Assembly (NCBI GenBank): GCA_002394605.1
Contig: DGUI01000018.1
Location: forward strand, 1 to 64,000
Source of the DNA: Mageeibacillus sp. UBA4314
GTDB lineage: Bacteria; Bacillota; Clostridia; Saccharofermentanales; Saccharofermentanaceae
Direction: 5' to 3'
DNA length: 64,000 nucleotides
The first letter of the stretch is position 1. Each line of letters starts with the position of its first letter. This document shows, piece by piece, positions 53,875 through 61,493 of this stretch. The notes under the pieces are model-generated. The model did not search any database. It saw nothing but the letters and a program-made list of their open reading frames with translations, and had not been told where the DNA came from. Both the position numbers and the translations under genes were made by a program.

Positions 53875-53967
53875 TCAGACCGTATCGTGGTTTATCGTGC
53901 TACTACAAAGCTTATCTACGCTGACAACATCTATATTGCCGTGACAGACGAACAGTACATTTATCAT
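53875..53967 (-). pseudogene. 5' fragment of an LMW-phosphatase gene (att junction, copy C)
   Basis: From ATG 53967 the frame gives MINVLFVCHGNI, then leaves the family and stops at 53875. It has an excellent ribosome binding site (GGGAGG 10 nt upstream), unlike copy A. It may be the original chromosomal start of the gene, pushed away by insertions. Core TTGCCGTG at 53936-53943. Confidence 0.6.
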
Positions 53968-54022
53968 AACTCATACCTCCCATTAATTCATATACAGAGC
54001 GTATAGATAATAACATTCTTTT

Positions 54023-55381
54023 TTATAGACAAAATGTCATATACGCTGGTATGCACACTATATTATCTTTTATATTCAAATTTTTCGGATGAATAATATA
54101 GCTCTCTCCTATTCTTGATTTGTATTTTTCCATAAATCTATTCAATGAAGTTGTAGTATATTTTTTCCCTGACTTAACTTCAATCGGGTACATCTTATAT
54201 TTTAGCTTACTGTTATTGGATATAATGAAATCTATTTCTATATCATTACGATGTTTTTCTATAGAGTAATGAGTATAAAAATATAGTTTGTGTCCATTTG
54301 CTACAAGCATCTGTGCAATTACGTTCTCATATAACATTCCTTCATTAACAGATAGCTTGTCATTAAGTATCTGCGCGTATACCTCACTCTCGAGTAACTC
54401 ATTCTCATCAAAAGCATGGCTAAGCAAGAGTCCGGTATCACCAAGATAGCATTTAACATAAGTACGTTCCTCGTTTATTGAAAGACCTACATTGGGATCA
54501 TTGCACAGGAAGCATTCGTTTGAGATCATAGAATCAGACAACCAGAAGAATGTATCGCTGTATTGATCCGCATAACTACCTTCTTGTATATCTTTAAACA
54601 CCACACGTTTCTCATGTTGTGACAACAAACCTGGAATTTGATCAAAAATCGCCAAAACCTTACTACGGTACTGTGCTTTAATCTTCATGATATCATTACG
54701 ATACAGTTTCAAGATATCTCGCTTTTCAGCATCTGCCAGACTAAAGTTTTTCTCATTTTCAATGTAAAGAATAACCGGTTTGGGCATACCTCCTACCAGC
54801 ATATACTGCTTAAATAGCATCATTGCCTTATTATGCATTCCTCTTTCCAGTGGTTCTCTCTTTTCAAAGCAGCTCCTTATATAACCTATTAACTGATCTT
54901 CTCCAAGTGCCCAGGCAAATTCCTCAAAATCAAGAGGATACATCGTGATACTTCTCTCCTCGGAAGGAATTACGATATCCTTTACATTTTCCTTGATTGA
55001 TATCAACGATCCGGTTTCTATATAATCATATCTGCCATCTGCAACGAGATACTTTATTGCAGCTCTGGCCTGAGGAAACATCTGCACTTCATCAAAAATC
55101 AGCACTGACTTTCTCGGAACAAGCTTAACACCATAATACGTGCTAAGTAACATGAATAAATCATCCAGCTTATTTAGGTATTGATTAAAGTATTCTTCTA
55201 CAACCTTATCCTTTTTTGCAAAATCAATAAGGATATATGATTCATATTCCTGCTTGGCAAATTCCTCTACGATTGTGGATTTGCCAATACGTCTGGCACC
55301 TTCCACCATTATCGCTTTTGTTCCCGGACATTCACGTTTCCAATTCAGCAACTTGCTATAGATTTTTCTTTTTAAGATCAT
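54023..55381 (-). CDS. AAA ATPase with DUF4143 domain
   Basis: A 452-aa protein from ATG 55381 (AGGAG 7 nt upstream; ATGs further out lack a site). VEGARRIGKSTIVEEFAKQEY is Walker A, SVLIFDEVQMFPQARAAIKYL Walker B. The C-terminal part has a DIEIDFIISNNSKLKYKMYP-type D/E-x-K region like the nuclease-fold end of DUF4143 proteins. It belongs to the same broad family as the gene at 52435 but is not a close copy. Four palindrome-like repeats lie 46-160 bp upstream. Confidence 0.85.
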   Translation of the reverse strand: MILKRKIYSKLLNWKRECPGTKAIMVEGARRIGKSTIVEEFAKQEYESYILIDFAKKDKVVEEYFNQYLNKLDDLFMLLSTYYGVKLVPRKSVLIFDEVQMFPQARAAIKYLVADGRYDYIETGSLISIKENVKDIVIPSEERSITMYPLDFEEFAWALGEDQLIGYIRSCFEKREPLERGMHNKAMMLFKQYMLVGGMPKPVILYIENEKNFSLADAEKRDILKLYRNDIMKIKAQYRSKVLAIFDQIPGLLSQHEKRVVFKDIQEGSYADQYSDTFFWLSDSMISNECFLCNDPNVGLSINEERTYVKCYLGDTGLLLSHAFDENELLESEVYAQILNDKLSVNEGMLYENVIAQMLVANGHKLYFYTHYSIEKHRNDIEIDFIISNNSKLKYKMYPIEVKSGKKYTTTSLNRFMEKYKSRIGESYIIHPKNLNIKDNIVCIPAYMTFCL

Positions 55382-55426
55382 TATATTTCTCCTTGAAGGT
55401 CTCAGTTGCATTATTATCATATCAAT

Positions 55427-55540
55427 ATGATTATACGCACATTTGGCAATTACCTAATCTTTGATTATGCGCACATAATATCATTCATTTTGATTATGCG
55501 CAACATAATCTCAGCTATTTTTTTGATTATACGCACATTT
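55427..55540. promoter_or_regulatory. Four GATTATRCGCACAT repeats upstream of the DUF4143 gene
   Basis: Copies begin at 55429, 55463, 55492 and 55525 (spacing 34, 29 and 33 bp, about three helical turns). Copy 3 is a perfect palindrome, GATTATGCGCAACATAATC; copy 2 is nearly so. They lie in the promoter region of the ATPase gene. This looks like an array of binding sites for one dimeric protein. Confidence 0.6.
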
Positions 55541-55777
55541 TGTCAAAAAGTTGTTCACCCCCAAAATATCCTTTCCCTGTCATTGGACCAATAGTGAATT
55601 ATTTAACGCGAATGGACCTCTCGCAAAAGGTATAAACGAGGTATAAAACGCACATGCCGACTCCTTGAAAACCTACTGTTTTCTTCATGATGAATGGGAA
55701 AGCTGCTATACAAAAAGCACGCACTCCAGGAATACTGCTGCGGTTAAGCCAATCTGGTGCAAGATCAAAAAAGCCTA

Positions 55778-55808
55778 TTGACTCTCACATTATGTGAGAG
55801 ATTATCAT
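55778..55808 (+). promoter_or_regulatory. MerR-type promoter and operator
   Basis: TTGACT and TATCAT are separated by 19 bp, the overlong spacer typical of MerR-controlled promoters. The spacer and -35 edge hold CTCTCACATTATGTGAGAG, a perfect dyad (9-bp arms). It lies 44 bp before the MerR gene, pointing to autoregulation. Confidence 0.8.
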
Positions 55809-55851
55809 TGTAGTGAGCTCAACAAGATACCAACCATGGAGGTAGACAAAA

Positions 55852-56655
55852 ATGCTAAAGATCGGTGAATTTTCAAAACTATCCAGAGTAAGCATCAGGA
55901 TGTTGCGCCACTATGATGATATCGGACTTTTGAAACCGGCAGAGACCGATGATCTTACGGGGTACCGGTATTATCGTGAGGAACAGCTTTATGCCATCGG
56001 AAGGATCACATCACTCAAGGATATGGGCTTTGCACTTGCAGACATCATCAAGATCCTTGACAGTTATGATGATAAAGATAAGATGGATGCATTTCTGTCA
56101 GAGAGGCAGAAGGAACTTACAAAGCTTTCCCGGGATACGGAGTACAAACTGATGCTTCTGGAAACAGCCAGATCAAGGCTGAGAAAGGAGCAGAACATGA
56201 GTTTTGATGTAACAGTAAAAACAATACCTGAGAGGTACGCAGCTACGGTGAGGATGGTGGTTCCCCATTATGAAGATGAGGGATTGCTGTGGGGCACAAT
56301 GATGAGCGAATGCAAGAACCTTGTGCCGGCAGATCCCTGCCTTGCAGTGGCAGAGTTTCTTGATCCCGAGTTCAAGGAGGAAAACGTTGAGATCGTTGCA
56401 TGGATGACCGTTAGTGGTTCTTACAGCGATACGGAACACGTGGAATTCAAGACGCTTCCTGAAGTAAAGGTTGCAAGCTGTATCATTAAGGGCAGCTACG
56501 ATCAGATGGGTGAAGCATATGCATCCGTAGCTTCATGGATCACGGCGAACGGCTACAAGATGAACGGACCTATGTTCAACATCTATCATGTAGGTCCTGT
56601 GCAGGCTAAGGATCCTGCTGATTATGTGACGGAAGCATGTTTCCCTATTGCGTAA
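55852..56655 (+). CDS. MerR-family regulator with GyrI-like effector domain
   Basis: A 267-aa protein. Residues 1-70 are the MerR winged helix (IGEFSKLSRVSIRMLRHYDDIGLLKPAETD, TGYRYY); 75-115 a coiled coil; 118-267 a GyrI-like small-molecule domain (VKTIPERYAATVRMVVPHYEDEG, then FKTLPEVKVASCIIKGSYDQMG). This is the BmrR/TipAL-like plan of multidrug sensors. It stands alone behind its own MerR promoter; LysR gene is convergent. The ligand is unknown. Confidence 0.9.
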   Translation: MLKIGEFSKLSRVSIRMLRHYDDIGLLKPAETDDLTGYRYYREEQLYAIGRITSLKDMGFALADIIKILDSYDDKDKMDAFLSERQKELTKLSRDTEYKLMLLETARSRLRKEQNMSFDVTVKTIPERYAATVRMVVPHYEDEGLLWGTMMSECKNLVPADPCLAVAEFLDPEFKEENVEIVAWMTVSGSYSDTEHVEFKTLPEVKVASCIIKGSYDQMGEAYASVASWITANGYKMNGPMFNIYHVGPVQAKDPADYVTEACFPIA

Positions 56656-56673
56656 TTGCTCCCGGCATGTCCT

Positions 56674-57546
56674 TTAGAAAGATCCCTTGACCTGTGCAAG
56701 GAACTTACCGGCGATGGGTGTGAAGGTCTGATATCTGTTCCAGATCAGATACAGCTTTGTCTCCTGCTTCGGAGACAGCGGGCGGAACACCAGGTCGCTT
56801 TCTTCAGAACAATCGATCAGGTGCTCGAAAGTAAGAAGAATCCCCAGACCTTCCTTTGCAAACATCGAGGCATTATATGAGAGGCGGAAAGAACCCTCCA
56901 GATGCAGCTTTGGGAAACTCTCGCCTGCCCATTCAGGTATCTCGATATTCCAGCTTTGTTCAGAGCAGAAGAGAGGCTGGCCGATCAGGTCAGAGACCTT
57001 TATGCTCTTTTTCTTTGCGAGAGGATGGCTCTTCAGCATGACAGCTCCCCAGCGGTCCGAAGAGGGGAAGGGAAGGTATTCGTACTTCTCTTTGTTTGGG
57101 AGTTCGCATATCACCCCGAAATCAAGTATGCCCTTGTCGAGCTTCTCCGTTACCTGCTCCGTATCCCCGCTTGTTATGTGGTAAGTAAAGGAGGGATATC
57201 TGTCCTTAAGCTTTTTGATCTCGCGTGCAAGCAGGGCTATCTGATATGACTCTCCAAGCCCGAAATAGATATCGCCGCCGGTGACGTCATCAAGAGAGAT
57301 GAATTCCTGCTCGATCTTATCTGCCATCGCGATCAGGTCTTCGGCTCGGTCGCGGAGAAGCATGCCTTCATCGGTCAGCTTGATGGAGAAACTGTGACGG
57401 GTAAAGAGCTTTTTGCCAAGCTCATCTTCAAGAGCCCTGAGCGCTTTGGACAGGGTCGGCTGTGTCACGTGCAGGATCTCTGCCGCATGGGACATATTCT
57501 CTTCTCTGGCAACGGCAAGAAAGTAACGAAGGTTCTTGATCTCCAT
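56674..57546 (-). CDS. LysR-family transcriptional regulator
   Basis: A 290-aa protein from ATG 57546 (AGAGG 7 nt upstream; an ATG nine codons earlier lacks a site). The N-terminal HTH reads MEIKNLRYFLAVAREENMSHAAEILHVTQPTLSKALRALEDELG; the rest is the substrate-binding-like effector domain. It is divergent from the small protein and hydrolase genes that follow at 57678, with about 130 bp between, so it probably controls them. Confidence 0.9.
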   Translation of the reverse strand: MEIKNLRYFLAVAREENMSHAAEILHVTQPTLSKALRALEDELGKKLFTRHSFSIKLTDEGMLLRDRAEDLIAMADKIEQEFISLDDVTGGDIYFGLGESYQIALLAREIKKLKDRYPSFTYHITSGDTEQVTEKLDKGILDFGVICELPNKEKYEYLPFPSSDRWGAVMLKSHPLAKKKSIKVSDLIGQPLFCSEQSWNIEIPEWAGESFPKLHLEGSFRLSYNASMFAKEGLGILLTFEHLIDCSEESDLVFRPLSPKQETKLYLIWNRYQTFTPIAGKFLAQVKGSF

Positions 57547-57677
57547 AACATACCTCTTTCTATGATATTCCAATATGGCATATCACGATATTCATTTTAT
57601 TCATTAGCGCATTATTTGGCAATCCCTTATACTGACCTCAACGGATGGTAACAACGCATTTGAACGGAGATATGATC

Positions 57678-57890
57678 ATGGATCTTGAAGTGATGATCGA
57701 CAACTTATCAGACATCGGCTGCAGCGATGAACAGCAAAAAAGAGCGAAGATCCTCTACGGATCCGGGGAGAAAGAAGAACTGATCCGGTATCTTAAGAAG
57801 TGCCGGTGCGGTCTGATAGAAGAAATGCATGAGAGTCAGAGGAAGGTGGACAGGATGGATCATCTGATCCGTAAAGCTGAAAGATCATAA
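57678..57890 (+). CDS. Small helical protein, unknown
   Basis: A 70-aa charged protein from ATG 57678 (GGAG 8 nt upstream). Beginning MDLEVMIDNLSDIGCSDEQQ; it is nearly all helical with a CRC motif near the middle. It lies 21 bp before the hydrolase and probably shares its transcript. Divergent from the LysR gene. Confidence 0.5.
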   Translation: MDLEVMIDNLSDIGCSDEQQKRAKILYGSGEKEELIRYLKKCRCGLIEEMHESQRKVDRMDHLIRKAERS

Positions 57891-57911
57891 GTAAAAGAGC
57901 CAAGGAGGTAT

Positions 57912-58910
57912 ATGGCAATGATCAGGAAAGAAGAACTGAGACTTACAACAGAGTGGGACAAGACATTTCCTATGAGCAGTAAGGTGGAGCACAGCAAGGT
58001 AACATTTGTGAACCGTTATGGCATCACGCTGGCGGCTGATATGTATGTTCCGAAGGATGCGGAAGGGAAGCTTCCTGCCATCGCGGTAAGCGGTCCTTTC
58101 GGTGCCGTTAAGGAACAGTGCTCAGGACTCTACGCCCAGACCATGGCAGAGAGGGGATTTGTTACATTGGCATTTGATCCTTCTTATACCGGTGAGAGCG
58201 GCGGTGAGCCGAGATACATGGCATCTCCTGACATCAATACCGAAGACTTCATGGCTGCAGTTGATCTCCTGAGCATGGATGACAGGGTCGATCCTGAGCA
58301 TATAGGAATCATCGGGATCTGCGGCTGGGGAGGAATGGCTGTTAACACGGCTGCATTAGATCCCCGCATCAAAGTAACGGTTGCTTCGACCATGTATGAC
58401 ATGACAAGGGTAAATGCAAACGGTTATTTCGATTCGGAAGACTCGGAAGAGCAGAGGTATGAGAAGAAGAAGGCGATGGCTTCACAGCGCCTGGAAGATC
58501 TGAAGAATGGTGCTTATAAGCGCGCCGGAGGATGTCTGCCCCTTCCTGTTCCTGATGATGCTCCTTTCTTTGTGAAGGATTACAGCGAATACTATAAGGG
58601 CAGGGCATATCACCCGAGGTCACTTAACTCCAATGAGGGCTGGAACGTGACCGGATGTCAGTCATTCATGAATCAGCCCATCCTTAAATACTCGAATGAG
58701 ATCAGGAGCGCAGTATTGATCATCCACGGGGAAAAAGCACATTCCTGTTATTTCTCGAAGGATGCATATGCAAATATGGTGAAGGACAGCAAGTACACTG
58801 ATAACAAGGAACTGATGATCATTCCGGGGGCTGTTCATACGGATCTGTATGACAACCTTGACGTGATACCTTTCGATCATATCGAAGAGTTCATGAGGAA
58901 GTACATATGA
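57912..58910 (+). CDS. Alpha/beta hydrolase, Cys-nucleophile type
   Basis: A 332-aa protein of the YcjY/dienelactone hydrolase-like group. The nucleophile elbow reads GIIGICGWGGMAV, with Cys where most hydrolases have Ser; GAVHTDLYD is the His block near the end, and an Asp is available at about 280. Substrate unknown. AAGGAGG lies upstream. It overlaps the lipoprotein gene by ATGA. Confidence 0.8.
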   Translation: MAMIRKEELRLTTEWDKTFPMSSKVEHSKVTFVNRYGITLAADMYVPKDAEGKLPAIAVSGPFGAVKEQCSGLYAQTMAERGFVTLAFDPSYTGESGGEPRYMASPDINTEDFMAAVDLLSMDDRVDPEHIGIIGICGWGGMAVNTAALDPRIKVTVASTMYDMTRVNANGYFDSEDSEEQRYEKKKAMASQRLEDLKNGAYKRAGGCLPLPVPDDAPFFVKDYSEYYKGRAYHPRSLNSNEGWNVTGCQSFMNQPILKYSNEIRSAVLIIHGEKAHSCYFSKDAYANMVKDSKYTDNKELMIIPGAVHTDLYDNLDVIPFDHIEEFMRKYI

Positions 58911-59398
58911 AGCCATACAAGGCATTTGTATTCCTTATGGCGGCATCTGTGATGCTGGTGACTGCGGCATGCGGCAAAACCGCTGCTGATACTGACATCG
59001 GCATCAGCAAAACGCCGGCAACGGCAGCAAGCACGGAGGTGAGCGATATGCGGTCGCTGACAATGAAGATCGGAGACAGAGAAGTCGATGTTGCATGGGA
59101 AGATAATGATTCCGTAAAGGAACTGAAGAACCTGGCTTCATCCGGATTGACCATAGAGATGTCCATGTATGGCGGATTCGAGCAGGTAGGTCCGATCGGC
59201 CGGAATATCGCAAGAGATGATAAGCAGACAACGACGGCTCCGGGAGACATTGTTCTTTATTCCGGCGACAGCATAGTATTGTTCTATGGATCCAATTCCT
59301 GGTCATATACGAGACTCGGAAAGATCAATATGAAAGAGAATGAATTAGAAGAAATGCTTGGCAATGGTGACGTTACGGTCACGCTCAGTATTTGTTAG
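58907..59398 (+). CDS. Lipoprotein with cyclophilin-like domain
   Basis: A 163-aa protein. The lipobox VTAAC (Cys at 22) gives a lipid anchor. The mature part (MKIGDREVDVAWEDNDSVKEL, then MYGGFEQVG and GDIVLYSGDSIVLFYGSNSW) looks like the cyclophilin_like family (PF18050), often found next to flavodoxin-like and hydrolase genes as here. It overlaps the upstream stop by ATGA. Confidence 0.75.
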   Translation: MKPYKAFVFLMAASVMLVTAACGKTAADTDIGISKTPATAASTEVSDMRSLTMKIGDREVDVAWEDNDSVKELKNLASSGLTIEMSMYGGFEQVGPIGRNIARDDKQTTTAPGDIVLYSGDSIVLFYGSNSWSYTRLGKINMKENELEEMLGNGDVTVTLSIC

Positions 59399-59406
59399 GA
59401 GGACAT

Positions 59407-59946
59407 ATGGCAAAGAAGGTCTTGATAATAGAAACAAGCCTGAGAACGGGAAGCAATTCAGATATCCTGGCTCAGAGTTTTGCACAAGGCGCAGAGGATG
59501 CCGGAAATGAAGTGGAGACCGTCTCGCTCAAAGGTAAGAAGATAACTTTTTGTACCGGCTGTTTTGCATGCCAGAAGCTGGGCAGATGTGTTATTGCAGA
59601 TGATGCTAACGAGATAACGGAAAAGATCCTTGCCGCTGATGTAGTAGTATGGTCTACTCCGATCTATTACTATGAGATGAGCGGGCAGATGAAGACCATG
59701 ATAGACCGTGCAAATTCATTGTATCCGAGAGAATACAGGTTCAGGGAGGTTTATCTGTTATCAACAGCTGCTGAAGATGAGGAATATACGGATGAGAAGG
59801 CTGTAAGCGGAGTTAATGGCTGGGTCGACTGTTTCGAGAATGCCAGGTTCAAGGGGAAGGTCTTCGCAGGCGGTGTCAATGAGCGTGGAGAGATCGAAGG
59901 GCATAAGGCACTGGATGAAGCTTATAAGATGGGCAGATCGGTCTGA
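59407..59946 (+). CDS. Flavodoxin-family NAD(P)H-dependent oxidoreductase
   Basis: A 179-aa protein from ATG 59407 (AGGAGG 4 nt upstream; the frame opens five codons earlier). KKVLIIETSLRTGSNSDILAQSF is the FMN phosphate loop, FCTGCFACQKLGRCVIADD the iron-sulfur-flavoprotein-like Cys block, and STPIYYYEMSGQMKTMIDR the flavin-binding loop. It transfers electrons to an unknown substrate. It follows the lipoprotein by 8 bp. Confidence 0.85.
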   Translation: MAKKVLIIETSLRTGSNSDILAQSFAQGAEDAGNEVETVSLKGKKITFCTGCFACQKLGRCVIADDANEITEKILAADVVVWSTPIYYYEMSGQMKTMIDRANSLYPREYRFREVYLLSTAAEDEEYTDEKAVSGVNGWVDCFENARFKGKVFAGGVNERGEIEGHKALDEAYKMGRSV

Positions 59947-59999
59947 ACGATTAGAAAAACACTTGAAACCGGCGGCAGAGTCGATATAATTATCTTGGT

Positions 60000-60015
60000 G
60001 TTAGCAAGTGCTAAC
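60000..60015. promoter_or_regulatory. Palindromic operator candidate GTTAGCAAGTGCTAAC
   Basis: Perfect 7-bp arms with a 2-bp centre, directly after a TATAAT-like -10 (59986) and before the ATC hydrolase-like gene. It matches the second palindrome at 60691 (GTTAGCCGAGGCTAAC) in all but one position of each arm. Likely bound by the neighbouring TetR regulator. Confidence 0.6.
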
Positions 60016-60029
60016 ATTACAGAGGGGAG

Positions 60030-60578
60030 ATGATCAGACTGACCGGATCAAACAAAGAAGAGATAACAGATCACATTCCCGTGAATGATCTGCCATATTG
60101 CAAGACTGTAAGGGAATGGCTTTCTGACAGATACGGACAGGAAGCGGACCAGATATGGGCAGACACGGTAGAAAACTATAACAACTATCTTAAGGACCTC
60201 CCGGATTATGGAGGGAAGAAGAACGGACACGCCATGGCGATCTATGGCGGGCTTCTTATATTTGCACTTTACCCCGTCTTGCCGGATCAGCCCCCGATTG
60301 AAGATCTTCAGGGTTTTGTAAGCAACATGTTCATGGGGTCGTTTACAAGTCTAGGGAAGATATTTGATCTGAACCGTTCTTTTGATATGTGGCTAATAGA
60401 TAAGGTATTCCGCAGATCAGGGAACCGTGACCGGAAGGATGCAGGATCGTATCCGGCCGGGTTTATCAATGTGGATGAGCCGTATGATAAGGTCCATCAT
60501 GCTGCCCGTTATCATTTCACGCAGTGTCCGAATGCTGAATTTGCCAAGAGTCATGGGCTTCTTCAATTCCGAAGGTGA
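60030..60578 (+). pseudogene. ATC hydrolase-like protein, C-terminally truncated
   Basis: A 182-aa product similar to L-2-amino-thiazoline-4-carboxylic acid hydrolase-like proteins (PF14196), including the late block YHFTQCPNAEFAKSHGLL. Family members usually run about 50 residues further, with a Cys/Asp-containing end; here the frame stops soon after, and I find no continuation in the other frames. The ribosome binding site lies very close to the ATG. It is probably a truncated gene, or a short variant. Confidence 0.6.
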
Positions 60579-60686
60579 GTGACACTTACAATTGAACATA
60601 CTCGCTATCTTAATCCCGGCCAGAGTGGGTGAACAAAGCCGGACTATCAATTCCTCAGGCAAGTAGTAATATCTCCATTCCGTTGG

Positions 60687-60710
60687 TTTTGTTAGCCGAG
60701 GCTAACAAAA
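60687..60710. promoter_or_regulatory. 24-bp palindrome upstream of the TetR gene
   Basis: A perfect palindrome with GTTAGCC/GGCTAAC arms extended by TTTT and AAAA, 85 bp before the TetR ATG. The likely operator of that regulator; as a T-flanked hairpin it could also terminate the upstream gene. Confidence 0.6.
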
Positions 60711-60794
60711 CAGATTATGCTTTATCGGGGGAGGTTTGTCAATATGATAATGGTATAATCATCATATAAAGATCGATCATAGAAGGAATACAAT

Positions 60795-61352
60795 ATGCCC
60801 AGTTTTATGAAGGAAGCGATCAAGAAGACTTTTATGGAGCTTCTTACGGAAATGCCTCTGTCGGAGATCACTGTAAAGATGATCGTAGAGAGGTGCGGTA
60901 TTAACCGTAATTCTTTCTACTACCACTTTCAGGGGATCCCCTCACTGATCGAAGAGATGGTCAAGGAAGAGGCGGATATGTTGATCAGCAGGTATGACAC
61001 AATCGATTCACTGGAGACTGCATTACATGCGGCGGCTTCGTTCGTTGAGGAGCAGCGGGCAGCAGTTCTGCACATCTATAACTCCATAAGCCGCGATGTC
61101 TTTGAGAAATACCTCTGGATGATATGCGATTATGTCGTGAATAAATATCTTCAGGGACTCATTCGGGATGTCGATATCTCAGAAGTTGACAGGGAGATCA
61201 TTGCCAGGTTCTTCCGATGCGAATGTTTCGGGCTGATGATCTACTGGCTGGACCGCAGGATGGAGACGAACATGGAGGAACACATCAGCCGTTTCTGCCA
61301 GATGTACAGGAATATGCCTGAAGAAATGATCGAGAGAGCCATGGAGAAATAA
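60795..61352 (+). CDS. TetR-family regulator
   Basis: A 185-aa protein. Residues 1-50 are the TetR HTH (IKKTFMELLTEMPLSEITVKMIVERCGINRNSFYYHFQGI). The effector domain follows, Met- and aromatic-rich. It lies between palindromes at 60691 and 61377 and upstream of the MMPL exporter, which it probably represses. Confidence 0.9.
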   Translation: MPSFMKEAIKKTFMELLTEMPLSEITVKMIVERCGINRNSFYYHFQGIPSLIEEMVKEEADMLISRYDTIDSLETALHAAASFVEEQRAAVLHIYNSISRDVFEKYLWMICDYVVNKYLQGLIRDVDISEVDREIIARFFRCECFGLMIYWLDRRMETNMEEHISRFCQMYRNMPEEMIERAMEK

Positions 61353-61376
61353 GCCTGTTTTGTTAGACAATTTCGC

Positions 61377-61405
61377 ACACGTGTCTAAATTTTAGACACG
61401 TGTCT
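61377..61405. promoter_or_regulatory. Inverted repeat with two ACACGTGT palindromes
   Basis: ACACGTGTCTAAA and TTTAGACACGTGT form 13-bp arms around one base; each half also holds the palindrome ACACGTGT. The tight centre argues against a plain terminator hairpin, although TTATTTTTG follows. Likely operator between the TetR and MMPL genes. Confidence 0.55.
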
Positions 61406-61493
61406 TATTTTTGTCCATTTTCCTGAACGGTCCGCGGTTGTATCTTTGTATTGAGTTAAGAACAAAAGATTTAAACGGGAAAGGATAGTTAAG

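Larger units (their letters stand above)
52375..53943. mobile_element. Element II remnant, about 1.6 kb, no integrase
   Basis: Segment between phosphatase copies B and C. It carries one gene, a DUF4143 ATPase, plus a terminator. Its right end has two TGTAGTAAA repeats (about 53857-53877) that look like arm sites of an integrase different from that of element I. No integrase gene remains. Probably the remnant of an earlier insertion at the same site. Confidence 0.5.

Noticed and set aside
53875..53967. Small independent peptide gene with a strong ribosome binding site
   Set aside because: Its first twelve codons match the LMW-phosphatase start; best read as a displaced 5' end at an att junction.
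55427..55540. Possible CRISPR-like array
   Set aside because: Only four short units with 12-18 bp between them, variable ends, palindromic centre and no cas genes; better explained as operator sites.
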